From NCBI GenBank assembly GCA_039820405.1, contig JBCBQC010000184.1, positions 1 through 5,604 of the forward strand: a stretch of DNA of 5,604 nt, read 5' to 3'. Positions 1 to 5,604 of the stretch are shown piece by piece. The notes under the pieces are model-generated. The model was not told the origin of the DNA. It made no database searches and was given only the letters and a program-made list of their open reading frames with translations. Every line of letters begins with the position of its first letter. The first letter of the stretch is position 1. A program made the translations under genes and the position numbers. Origin of the DNA: CALLVY01 sp937899855. GTDB taxonomy: Bacteria; Bacteroidota; Bacteroidia; Chitinophagales; Saprospiraceae.

Positions 1-85
1 GTAAATAATCGATTTGGCCTTCAACCGGAGCGGTGGATCGGGACGGAAAACCGTCAGCTTCTCGTGTTCCAAATCGATTATTTAC
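1..85. repeat. Inverted repeat, 17-bp arms (1-17 / 69-85), fold-back junction
   Basis: The left arm gtaaataatcgatttgg is the exact reverse complement of the right arm ccaaatcgattatttac, with 51 bases between. Read on the minus strand, bases 66 to 1 give a peptide containing LTVFRPDPPLRLKAK then SIIY. This joins in frame to AMEHYKRK at base 86 and reads like the missing GT2 segment. The 51-base spacer is thus inverted relative to the gene. The left arm touches the window edge, so the true repeat may be longer. A small hairpin (gacgg-aaaa-ccgtc, 42-55) sits inside the spacer and could favour strand switching. An amplification or assembly chimera is the simplest explanation. Confidence 0.9.
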
Positions 86-961
86 GCCATGGAGCACTAC
101 AAGCGGAAACACGAATACACCCTCGTATTCGACGCGGATAATCTGGCACATCCCGACTTTTTGCGGACCATCAACCGCTACGTACAAGCGGGCCACCGCG
201 CCATTCAGGGGCAGCGGACGGCCAAAAACCTCGATACGCTGTACGCTTGTGCGGATGCGACGGGGGAGTTTTACAAAAATTACGTGGAGCGTTACGTACC
301 CTACCTCATTGGTTCTTCGGCGGTGATTTCCGGCTCGGGGATGGCGGTGGAGTCGGAGCTTTACCGGGCCTATCTGGCCAGCCCGGAGATCGAGCAAGGC
401 AAGCACAAGTGGAAAAAAATGCTGCAGGAGGATAAGATCTTGCAAAACTTTTTGCTGCGGCGGCGGGAAAAGATTGCCTACGCCTGGGATGCGGTGGTGT
501 ACGACGAAAAGGTGACCACCGCCGAGCAGGTCGAGACCCAACGGAGTCGTTGGCTGTTTTCCTACTTCCAGAATTTGCCCAATTCTTCGGGTCTGTTGTG
601 GCGCGGTATACGGGGGGGTAATTACAACCAGTACTTGTTTGGCCTCATCACGATCGCACCGCCCCTGTTTATTTTGTTGTTTGGCTCGGGGGTCCTGCTG
701 CTGCTGGGTTTGCTGATCGATCCCCGCATTTCCCTGCTCCTCTTGATTGGCATCGCTACTTTTATTGGAAATATTTTTTTTGTACTATATTTGTCAAAGG
801 TTCCGAGCGAAATTTGGCGTGCCCTCTGGGGAATTCCCTTCTTTATCTGGAACCAGGTGACGGCCCTTTTCAAAATGGCCAATCCCAACAAGAATTTTAA
901 GCATACCGAGCACTCGCGGAGTGTATCCATCGACGAGGTGCTCAAGCAAAACAAAGAGTAA
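14..961 (+). CDS. Membrane glycosyltransferase family 2, QxxRW type, 5' truncated
   Basis: This is the C-terminal part of an inner-membrane GT2 enzyme that transfers sugar from a nucleotide-sugar to a growing glycan. Counting from the TTG at 14, the visible motifs are FDADN at about 39-43 (metal/UDP-binding DxD), SGSG at 106-109, ED at 139-140 (likely catalytic base) and QRSRW at 176-180. QxxRW is typical of cellulose, hyaluronan and poly-GlcNAc synthases. Two strongly hydrophobic stretches follow (about 207-235 and 240-262), then a probable interfacial helix (265-285) and a polar tail. The N-terminal nucleotide-binding strand and first Asp are missing. The frame is reliable only from about base 69. 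Residues 1-18 come from a fold-back segment, and the TTG at 14 is not a credible start: it follows an in-frame TAA at 2-4 and lies in an inverted repeat. The natural gene should begin well upstream of this window. Polymer and sugar specificity cannot be read from this fragment. Confidence 0.88.
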   Translation: MAFNRSGGSGRKTVSFSCSKSIIYAMEHYKRKHEYTLVFDADNLAHPDFLRTINRYVQAGHRAIQGQRTAKNLDTLYACADATGEFYKNYVERYVPYLIGSSAVISGSGMAVESELYRAYLASPEIEQGKHKWKKMLQEDKILQNFLLRRREKIAYAWDAVVYDEKVTTAEQVETQRSRWLFSYFQNLPNSSGLLWRGIRGGNYNQYLFGLITIAPPLFILLFGSGVLLLLGLLIDPRISLLLLIGIATFIGNIFFVLYLSKVPSEIWRALWGIPFFIWNQVTALFKMANPNKNFKHTEHSRSVSIDEVLKQNKE

Positions 962-1091
962 AACATTGTTACTATTGGTGATTGCCGTGCCCGCTTAATA
1001 ACCAATATTACCATTGCACCAATGCCCAATTCCACCAGGCGACCACAGCGTTGCCCTTTTGGCTCGTACGGGTTACAAAAGCACCAGTTCC

Positions 1092-1844
1092 ATGTTGAAA
1101 AATGCCATTAAAAAAATCGTTGACCCCCGCTCCAAATCGTATTTGTACCTCTACCACTACTGGTTTAAACCCGCTCGTTTTCCCTCGGTCGACCACCTCG
1201 TCGATCGCTTTGCCAATCTGGAAGACGAGGTGTTTTTTATGCAGGTTGGTACCAACGATGGCGCCACGAGCGATCCATTTTTCCGCCACATCCGGCTCAA
1301 TGGCTGGCGGGGCATCCTGATCGAGCCGCTGGAACAGGAATTTCAACAACTGCAAAACAACCACAAGAACAATCCACAGCTGATTTTTGAAAACGTGGCC
1401 ATCTCGAATCGCGAGGAGACCAAACCCTTCTACAGCATTGATAACAGCAAGGGCGAGCTGCCCTTTTGGGTCAACAAACTCAGTAGCTTTGATCCCCAGA
1501 TTCCCCAGGAGGTCTGCGACCTGTACGAACAGGCGGTAATGATCTCCAAGGAGGTGCACTGTACCACCATCAACGCCTTGCTCGACAAGCACGGCGTGGC
1601 CCAGCTGGACCTACTACTGACCGATACCGAGGGCTACGATGCCGAAATTCTCAAAACCATCGACTTTGAGCGGGTCCGGCCCAAGATGTTGATCTACGAA
1701 CACCGCCACCTTTCGCCAGCCGACTACGAGCTCACCCTGAATTTGCTACGGCCGCTGGGTTACCACTTGTTCAAAGACGAGTACGACACGGTGGCCTTCC
1801 AGTCCGAAACCCTTCGGGAGGAATACGCCGCACACCTGATCTAG
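1092..1844 (+). CDS. FkbM family SAM-dependent methyltransferase
   Basis: This is a predicted 250-residue cytoplasmic methyltransferase that would use S-adenosylmethionine. FkbM-type enzymes usually O-methylate sugars or small molecules, and the gene's place in a glycan cluster fits sugar methylation. Visible motifs are FFMQVGTNDGATSDP at 48-62 (SAM-binding motif I, in the variant form with N-D-G), LIEP at 76-79 (acidic end of strand 2), NVAISN at 101-106, TTINALLDKHG at 158-168, and LLLTDTEGYDAEIL at 174-187, which matches the family's D-x-E-G-Y/E segment. The ATG at 1092 is preferred over the in-frame TTG at 1014, because the 26 extra residues are Pro/Ser-rich and unlike the family. There is no clear Shine-Dalgarno site. 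It lies 130 bases after the glycosyltransferase stop and 34 bases before the next gene, so it is probably co-transcribed with the latter. The acceptor is unknown. Confidence 0.85.
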   Translation: MLKNAIKKIVDPRSKSYLYLYHYWFKPARFPSVDHLVDRFANLEDEVFFMQVGTNDGATSDPFFRHIRLNGWRGILIEPLEQEFQQLQNNHKNNPQLIFENVAISNREETKPFYSIDNSKGELPFWVNKLSSFDPQIPQEVCDLYEQAVMISKEVHCTTINALLDKHGVAQLDLLLTDTEGYDAEILKTIDFERVRPKMLIYEHRHLSPADYELTLNLLRPLGYHLFKDEYDTVAFQSETLREEYAAHLI

Positions 1845-1878
1845 GAGCTGCCCCGCACTCCACCAACTGCCCAAACCG

Positions 1879-2586
1879 ATGAAGAATGCCAGTCTGATTG
1901 TCTCCCTGCTGCTCAACCTCGTGCTGATTGGTAGCCTATGGTACCTCGTCCAGAGCTTGGGTGGTTTTTCCTACATGTTGTTTAAAATGAAGCACCGGGG
2001 CGCCACGGGCGTCTACGAACTGCGCAAAAGTGTATTTGAAGTCATGCCTCAAGATACTGGATCCATCGTGCTGGTGGGCAACAGCTTAACGGCGGCTTGT
2101 GAATGGTCGGAATTGCTGGGGCTACCCGTCAAAAACCGGGGCATTGCCGGCGAGGTGACGGCTGGTTTGCTGGACCGCCTCCCCAGCATCACGGCCTTGC
2201 GGGCCTCTCGTCTTTTTCTAATGATTGGCATCAATGATTTGCTGTTCGTCACGCCGCAGGAGGTCCTTAAAAATTACGAGCGGATTTTGCGGCAAATTAG
2301 GGAGGAGTCCCCGCATACGGAGGTGTTTATCCTGAGTGTACTGCCCATCAACAACGGGGTGCGCGAAACGGGGATCCGACCGGAGGACATCCTGGCGCTG
2401 AATACGGGGATTCAGGAGTTGGCGGACCGGCACTTGGGGACCTACGTGAATTTGTACCGGCGTTTGGTGGATGAGGAAGGGAATTTGGCGGCGCGGTATA
2501 CCTACGATGGGATTCATTTGACGGGGGAGGCGTATTTGATTTGGAAAAGTGTGTTGGAGGGTTACCTGGGGGAGGGTTTGGAATAG
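1879..2586 (+). CDS. Membrane-anchored SGNH/GDSL hydrolase (acyl esterase-like)
   Basis: This is a 235-residue predicted esterase or acetylhydrolase. An N-terminal hydrophobic helix (about 4-24) would tether it to the inner membrane facing the periplasm. It has no obvious signal-peptidase site, so a signal anchor is likelier than a cleaved signal. All SGNH blocks are present: LVGNSLT (66-71, nucleophile Ser69, with GNS instead of GDS), NRG (86-88, oxyanion Gly88), GIND (117-120, Asn119) and DGIHLT (210-215, Asp210 and His213). The length is normal for the catalytic domain. It starts 34 bases after the FkbM stop, so an operon is likely. Next to an MBOAT acyltransferase, a plausible job is removing or transferring acyl groups on a glycan, but the substrate is inferred. 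The last third switches to G/T-ending codons (TTG, GGG, GCG), unlike the first part of the same gene. Confidence 0.88.
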   Translation: MKNASLIVSLLLNLVLIGSLWYLVQSLGGFSYMLFKMKHRGATGVYELRKSVFEVMPQDTGSIVLVGNSLTAACEWSELLGLPVKNRGIAGEVTAGLLDRLPSITALRASRLFLMIGINDLLFVTPQEVLKNYERILRQIREESPHTEVFILSVLPINNGVRETGIRPEDILALNTGIQELADRHLGTYVNLYRRLVDEEGNLAARYTYDGIHLTGEAYLIWKSVLEGYLGEGLE

Positions 2587-2613
2587 TTTATGGATGGTTA
2601 GGAGGGAGGAAGG

Positions 2614-2633
2614 AAAGGGAGCGTGCTCCCTTT
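2614..2633 (+). repeat. Perfect palindrome / RNA hairpin
   Basis: The arms AAAGGGAGC and GCTCCCTTT flank a 2-base centre (GT); in RNA this would be an 8-bp stem with a CGUG loop. It lies 27 bases after the SGNH stop codon. It is followed by GGGGAG and no T-run, so it is not a standard intrinsic terminator. It could slow transcription, protect the upstream mRNA 3' end, or form part of a dispersed repeat together with the next elements. Confidence 0.75.
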
Positions 2634-2641
2634 GGGGAGTT

Positions 2642-2658
2642 GTGACGCGAAGCGTCGC
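2642..2658 (+). repeat. Short GC-rich hairpin with GAA loop
   Basis: GTGACGC pairs with GCGTCGC around a GAA triloop, giving seven pairs including one T-G wobble. It begins 8 bases after the preceding palindrome and overlaps the first units of the 10-bp tandem repeat. No T-run follows. This is a structure seen by eye; its function is unknown. Confidence 0.5.
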
Positions 2659-2685
2659 GGAGGTGCGCAGAGGTTCGCAAAGAAG
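2646..2685 (+). repeat. Four degenerate 10-bp tandem units (CGCRRAG core)
   Basis: The consecutive units are CGCGAAGCGT, CGCGGAGGTG, CGCAGAGGTT and CGCAAAGAAG. All begin CGC, then two purines, then AG. The spacing is exactly 10 bases, close to one helical turn. The string resembles short dispersed intergenic repeats I have seen in Bacteroidota and cyanobacteria (recollection, not a search). It may be a repeat relic or a protein-binding array. Confidence 0.55.
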
Positions 2686-2750
2686 GTGGGCACTGCGAGG
2701 GCTAGTGGCGGGGAGTAAAAACATCGGACAAAACACTAGATTGGGCACGC

Positions 2751-4319
2751 ATGATTTTTAACAGCCTGGCATTTTTTGTTTTCTTGGGAATTTTCTTACC
2801 CCTGTACTTTAGCCTGCGGGGTCGTTGGCGGCTGGTGCTGTGTCTGGTGGCGAGCTACTTTTTTTACGGCTGGTGGGACTGGCGTTTTTTGAGCCTCATC
2901 CTCACCTCCACCCTGATCGACTACGCGGTGGGGCTACGAATTAGCCAGACCCAAGATCCCGTCCGGCGCAAACAACTACTGACCCTCAGTATGGTGGCCA
3001 ACCTGGGCTTTCTGGCCTTCTTCAAATACTTCAACTTTTTTATCGAATCCTTTCGGGAACTGCTCTTGTCGCTGGGTGTGGAGCCCTCGTTCAACACCCT
3101 GCACATCATCTTGCCGGTGGGCATTTCCTTTTACACCTTTCAGTCGATGAGTTATACCATCGACGTGTACTTCAAGAAGATCGAGATCGAGCGGGATTTT
3201 TTGCGTTTTGCGACCTTTATTTCCTTTTTTCCCCAGCTGGTGGCCGGGCCGATCGTCCGGGCGAGTGATTTTTTGCCACAGTTTAAGAACGACCGCGAAT
3301 TTTCTTGGGATCGACTGGTGGCGGGGTCGGGGCAGATGCTCTGGGGCTTCTACAAAAAGGTCGTCGTGGCGGATTCGCTGGCGCCCTTTGTGGACCAGTG
3401 TTTTGCGGCGCCGGGCGGTTTTTCTTCGCTGCACCTGTTGATTGGGGTCATTTTTTATTCCTTCCAGATTTATTGCGACTTTTCGGGCTACAGTGATATT
3501 GCCATTGGTTTGGCGCGGGTGATGGGTTTTGATTTTCCCGACAACTTTCGGACGCCGTATTTTTCGCGCAATTTTAGCGAATTTTGGACCCGTTGGCACA
3601 TTTCCTTATCGAGTTGGCTGCGCGACTATTTGTACATTCCGCTCGGTGGGAATCGGGGGGGGAGTTTGGGCTCACGCTTGTTTACGATGCTGTCTTTGTT
3701 GGGGAGTGTGGCGCTGACGGGATGGTGGTGGTTGCTGCCCATCTACGCGGTGGTAGTGGCTGCGACGGTCTACTGGATGCGCGGGAAGCCGGAGAATGAG
3801 GTCCACCTCTACACCTATCTCAATCTCATGATTACCATGTTGCTGGGGGGACTCTGGCACGGGGCCAGTTGGGCCTTTGTCTTTTGGGGTTTCCTCCACG
3901 GGTCGTACCTGGTGGTCCAGCGTTTGTTGGGCCCCCTGTGGGGCAAATTACTCGACGCCCTTTACATCCCCAACTGGCTGCAAGCCGCCTTCGACATCGC
4001 CCTGGTGTACAGCCTTACCTGTCTGGCCTGGATCTACTTTCGGGCCCCTGATTTTGACATTGCCAACCAGGTCATCACGGGAATCGCTTCCCTAGAGAAT
4101 TTTACGCCCGGTAGCATCGTCAACAAATTTTGGGTCGCCAAAGGCTTTCTGGTGATTGGTATTCTGGTGCTGGTCGATTGGACCAACCTGCGGTTTACCT
4201 ACTACCGGGTCCTTTTGCGGCAGCCCGTCTTTCGGGTGTTGTCCTTTGCGGCCCTGCTGTGGCTGATTGCCTTTTTCGGTACCTTTGGGTCCAATTCCTT
4301 TATCTATTTTCAGTTTTAA
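2751..4319 (+). CDS. MBOAT family O-acyltransferase (AlgI-like)
   Basis: This is a 522-residue polytopic inner-membrane protein that would pass an acyl group, usually acetyl, from a cytoplasmic donor toward an extracytoplasmic partner or glycan, as AlgI does for alginate. It opens with MIFNSLAFFVFLGIFLPLYF, a typical family start. Diagnostic segments are FFPQLVAGPIVR (159-170), YCDFSGYSDIAIGL (241-254), the block from NFRTPYFSRNFSEFW into WHISLSSWLRDYLYIPLGG (265-300), and LLGGLWHGASW (364-374), where His370 is the expected catalytic histidine. Many hydrophobic helices cover the rest. Roughly 50 extra residues (about 302-353), rich in hydrophobics, lie between GGNR and TYLNLM, where AlgI-type proteins usually have only a short loop. 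This accounts for a length above the usual 470-480. The gene follows a 164-base gap with structured repeats and is tightly followed (14 bases) by an SGNH-like gene, the usual MBOAT partner arrangement. The acyl donor and target are not evident. Confidence 0.93.
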   Translation: MIFNSLAFFVFLGIFLPLYFSLRGRWRLVLCLVASYFFYGWWDWRFLSLILTSTLIDYAVGLRISQTQDPVRRKQLLTLSMVANLGFLAFFKYFNFFIESFRELLLSLGVEPSFNTLHIILPVGISFYTFQSMSYTIDVYFKKIEIERDFLRFATFISFFPQLVAGPIVRASDFLPQFKNDREFSWDRLVAGSGQMLWGFYKKVVVADSLAPFVDQCFAAPGGFSSLHLLIGVIFYSFQIYCDFSGYSDIAIGLARVMGFDFPDNFRTPYFSRNFSEFWTRWHISLSSWLRDYLYIPLGGNRGGSLGSRLFTMLSLLGSVALTGWWWLLPIYAVVVAATVYWMRGKPENEVHLYTYLNLMITMLLGGLWHGASWAFVFWGFLHGSYLVVQRLLGPLWGKLLDALYIPNWLQAAFDIALVYSLTCLAWIYFRAPDFDIANQVITGIASLENFTPGSIVNKFWVAKGFLVIGILVLVDWTNLRFTYYRVLLRQPVFRVLSFAALLWLIAFFGTFGSNSFIYFQF

Positions 4320-4321
4320 CC

Positions 4322-4326
4322 AAGGA
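4322..4326 (+). promoter_or_regulatory. Shine-Dalgarno-like site AAGGA
   Basis: AAGGA lies 7 bases before the GTG at 4334 and directly after the MBOAT stop codon (4317-4319). It is the clearest ribosome-binding site in the window. It supports GTG 4334 as the start of the second SGNH-like gene, in place of the upstream in-frame starts that overlap the MBOAT gene. Confidence 0.5.
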
Positions 4327-4333
4327 ATCTATC

Positions 4334-5233
4334 GTGCAAAAAACCTACTGGATCATCGCACTCGTTGTACTCTTTTTCGCCGGCGACCGCCTGGGTGGCT
4401 GGCTGCTCAAGAGCTTGGTCGAACGCAGTCAGTTTCGGTACAGCCGCCTGTATCAGGGCCAGGCCGCTGCCGATATCCTCCTGCTGGGCAATTCGCGGGG
4501 CCTGATCTTTTACCAGCCCTACATTACCGAAAGCACTGGAAAGTCCACCTTTAACCTCAGCTACAACGGTCTGTCCATCGACCTGGGTCGCGTTCTAGTC
4601 GAAGACTACCTCGACCGCTATCCCGCTCCGCAAACCCTACTGATTGACGTGACCATGTGCGATCGCGAAAACGATCAGCTCTCCGCCGGCTTTAGCTTTT
4701 ACACGCCCTATTCGCCCCGACTCGATTCCTTCCTGCTCGCCAAAACGCCCACCACCGCCTACGCGGGCCGTCTGACCCACCTGTTCCGCTACAACAGCGA
4801 GGTCTTCCAACGCTCTCTGCGCTACCTCGGTGGCTCCGACGAGGATTGGCTGACGGACCGGGTGATGAATGATTTTCTGGTCGACAATGTGGAGGGAGAA
4901 AAGGGCTTGGATTTCCACTTTACCGAGGCCAAGGACCGGGGGACCCTCGACGAGGCCTACATCCTCGAGCAATTGCGGGCCACCGTAGCCGCCGCCCAGG
5001 CCCGCGGGGTAAAAGTCCAACTCGTCATCAATCCCTACTACCCGCCCTTTGCCCAAAAGTCGGTCGGCTACGTTGCCTGGAAGGCCAAGGTAGAACAAGT
5101 GACGGGCCTGGCGATTCGCGATTACGCCCTGGCCCTGTCGGACCGACAAGTCTTTGGCGACTACCAGCACCTCAATAAGCTGGGCAGCAAACGCTATTTG
5201 GACTTGCTTAAAAAAGATGGGGTATTGGAGTGA
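4334..5233 (+). CDS. SGNH-like protein, MBOAT partner (putative O-acyltransferase/esterase)
   Basis: This is a 299-residue protein starting at GTG 4334. An N-terminal hydrophobic helix (about 5-17) should anchor it with the domain outside the cytoplasm. It has the first and last SGNH blocks: LLLGNSRG (49-56, putative nucleophile Ser54) and FGDYQHLNKLGSKRY (274-288, Asp276 and His279). NLSYNGLSID (74-83) may supply block II, but a clear GxND block III is not visible. The closest feature in that area is LLIDVTMCDREND (102-114). The architecture of a single anchor plus a divergent SGNH fold, encoded right after an MBOAT gene, is like the AlgX/AlgJ or DltD partners that complete periplasmic acyl transfer. 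It could also be a catalytically weak esterase. The 14-base gap after the MBOAT stop indicates co-transcription and probably translational coupling. Codons are strongly C-ending, in contrast to the middle of the MBOAT gene. Confidence 0.78.
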   Translation: MQKTYWIIALVVLFFAGDRLGGWLLKSLVERSQFRYSRLYQGQAAADILLLGNSRGLIFYQPYITESTGKSTFNLSYNGLSIDLGRVLVEDYLDRYPAPQTLLIDVTMCDRENDQLSAGFSFYTPYSPRLDSFLLAKTPTTAYAGRLTHLFRYNSEVFQRSLRYLGGSDEDWLTDRVMNDFLVDNVEGEKGLDFHFTEAKDRGTLDEAYILEQLRATVAAAQARGVKVQLVINPYYPPFAQKSVGYVAWKAKVEQVTGLAIRDYALALSDRQVFGDYQHLNKLGSKRYLDLLKKDGVLE

Positions 5234-5464
5234 GGGTAGGCGGCCGTTGTTTAGAATAAAAAGTTTTCAGTCCAGATTGGGGTTCCTTTCGAAGTACTTC
5301 AAGGATGCGGTTTTGAATGAGATGAAGTTGGTTTTACTTTGGAGGGCCTGAAAAAACTTTTCTCTTAAAGAAAGCGTATTGTTTGCAAGTCTCCCAGCTA
5401 TTTTGCATATTCACTGTTGTAAGCTGTGATGAAAAACCATAAGCGTTTAAAAACTAAAAATAAT
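5234..5464. other. AT-rich intergenic region between convergent genes
   Basis: GC content falls clearly compared with the genes upstream, most of all after about 5340. Both flanking genes end here, so transcription should stop in this stretch. I found no strong GC stem with a T-run on either strand. Minor structures are the 10-base palindrome GAAGTACTTC (5291-5300) and a weak AT stem near 5349-5366. No RNA gene or protein-like frame is recognisable. Confidence 0.55.
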
Positions 5465-5604
5465 CTAACCTAACCTAGCTTCACGGATACTCTCCACCAA
5501 TAGGGTATCTCCATTCAACACTAACGTCGTCCAGTAAGCTGTCCTGGTTTTTTCGTATACACCCACGAGAAAGCCCTGCGCTCTTATTTTTTCAACTACA
5601 AAGC
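5465..5604 (-). CDS. 3' end of an unidentified minus-strand gene (partial)
   Basis: Reading the minus strand from the right edge, the frame is open for 45 codons and ends with TAG at 5467-5465. The peptide has a plausible protein pattern: basic/amphipathic FVVEKIRAQG, then alternating hydrophobic residues in FLVGVYEK, AYWTTLVLNG and DTLLVESIRE, ending AREARLG-like (EARLG). This suggests beta strands at the C-terminus of a real protein. The + strand of the same stretch has no comparable frame. The gene converges on the polysaccharide cluster, so it probably belongs to another unit. The fragment is too short to name a family; it could still be a chance frame. Confidence 0.5.
   Translation of the reverse strand, partial: FVVEKIRAQGFLVGVYEKTRTAYWTTLVLNGDTLLVESIREARLG

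Larger units (their letters stand above)
2587..2750. other. 164-base intergenic region with structured repeats
   Basis: This gap separates the first SGNH gene from the MBOAT gene. The + strand is markedly purine-rich, especially G-rich. It holds a perfect hairpin (2614-2633), a second imperfect hairpin (2642-2658) and a short 10-bp-period tandem repeat (2646-2685). I see no open frame with protein-like character and no convincing promoter. TAGATTGG at 2737-2744 is one mismatch from the Bacteroidota -7 element, but no -33 TTG sits at the right distance and it is only 6 bases from the ATG. Confidence 0.6.

Noticed and set aside
1..85. Phase-variable invertible switch controlling the glycosyltransferase
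   Set aside because: Flipping the spacer between these arms would still leave a TAA in frame in the left arm, no recombinase gene is present in the window, and the arm coincides with the window edge. A chimera is simpler, though not excluded as the only explanation.
973..1007. Inverted repeat tattggt / accaata between the GT2 and FkbM genes
   Set aside because: It is an AT-rich 7-bp stem with a 21-base loop and no T-run. It is too weak to call a terminator or operator.
1014..1091. In-frame TTG extension of the FkbM gene
   Set aside because: The 26 added residues are Pro/Ser-rich and unlike the family, the start lies in a small palindrome, and the ATG at 1092 gives a normal N-terminus.
1008..1592. 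Long minus-strand open frame opposite the FkbM gene (and a similar one at 4637-5170)
   Set aside because: Both are mirror images of well-supported + strand genes, show no family motif, and arise from the codon bias of the sense strand.
2614..2640. Intrinsic terminator after the first SGNH gene
   Set aside because: The stem is perfect but is followed by GGGGAG with no T-run, so only a hairpin is reported.
4130..4333. Upstream extension of the second SGNH-like gene overlapping the MBOAT gene
   Set aside because: It would overlap conserved MBOAT coding sequence by about 190 bases and place the membrane anchor internally. GTG 4334 has an AAGGA site and puts the hydrophobic helix at the N-terminus.
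5291..5300. Palindrome GAAGTACTTC as a regulator site
   Set aside because: It is a single 10-base palindrome between convergent gene ends with no promoter nearby; chance is a sufficient explanation.
5154..5351. Short + strand frame running past the end of the second SGNH-like gene
   Set aside because: Its first part overlaps the conserved D-x-x-H region in another frame, and the remainder has no protein-like pattern.

Overview
The window looks like part of a surface- or exo-polysaccharide locus from a Gram-negative bacterium. My best guess is a member of the Bacteroidota, possibly related to Saprospiria. The reasons are the mostly weak or absent Shine-Dalgarno sites, the C-terminal tail style of the glycosyltransferase, and an SGNH hydrolase whose GNS / NRGIAG / GIND blocks resemble those common in that phylum. 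This assignment is inferred from memory of the families and no search was run.

Five genes lie head to tail on the + strand. They are a 5'-truncated membrane family-2 glycosyltransferase with a QxxRW motif (to 961), an FkbM-type methyltransferase (1092-1844), a membrane-anchored SGNH/GDSL hydrolase (1879-2586), an MBOAT O-acyltransferase of the AlgI type (2751-4319), and a second, divergent SGNH-like protein (4334-5233). The reading I favour is one pathway. The glycosyltransferase builds or extends a glycan, the FkbM enzyme may methylate it, and the MBOAT protein moves acyl groups across the membrane. One or both SGNH proteins then place or remove those acyl groups on the outside.

The last 371 bases differ. 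The sequence becomes AT-rich after 5233, shows no gene until 5464, and then appears to hold the 3' end of a convergent minus-strand gene that runs off the right edge.

Two local oddities stand out. First, bases 1-17 and 69-85 are a perfect inverted repeat, and reading 1-68 on the opposite strand restores the missing part of the glycosyltransferase. The left edge is therefore a fold-back junction, most likely an assembly or amplification chimera and less likely a real DNA inversion. Second, the 164-base gap before the MBOAT gene holds a perfect hairpin followed by four degenerate 10-bp tandem units, which may be a copy of a dispersed repeat.
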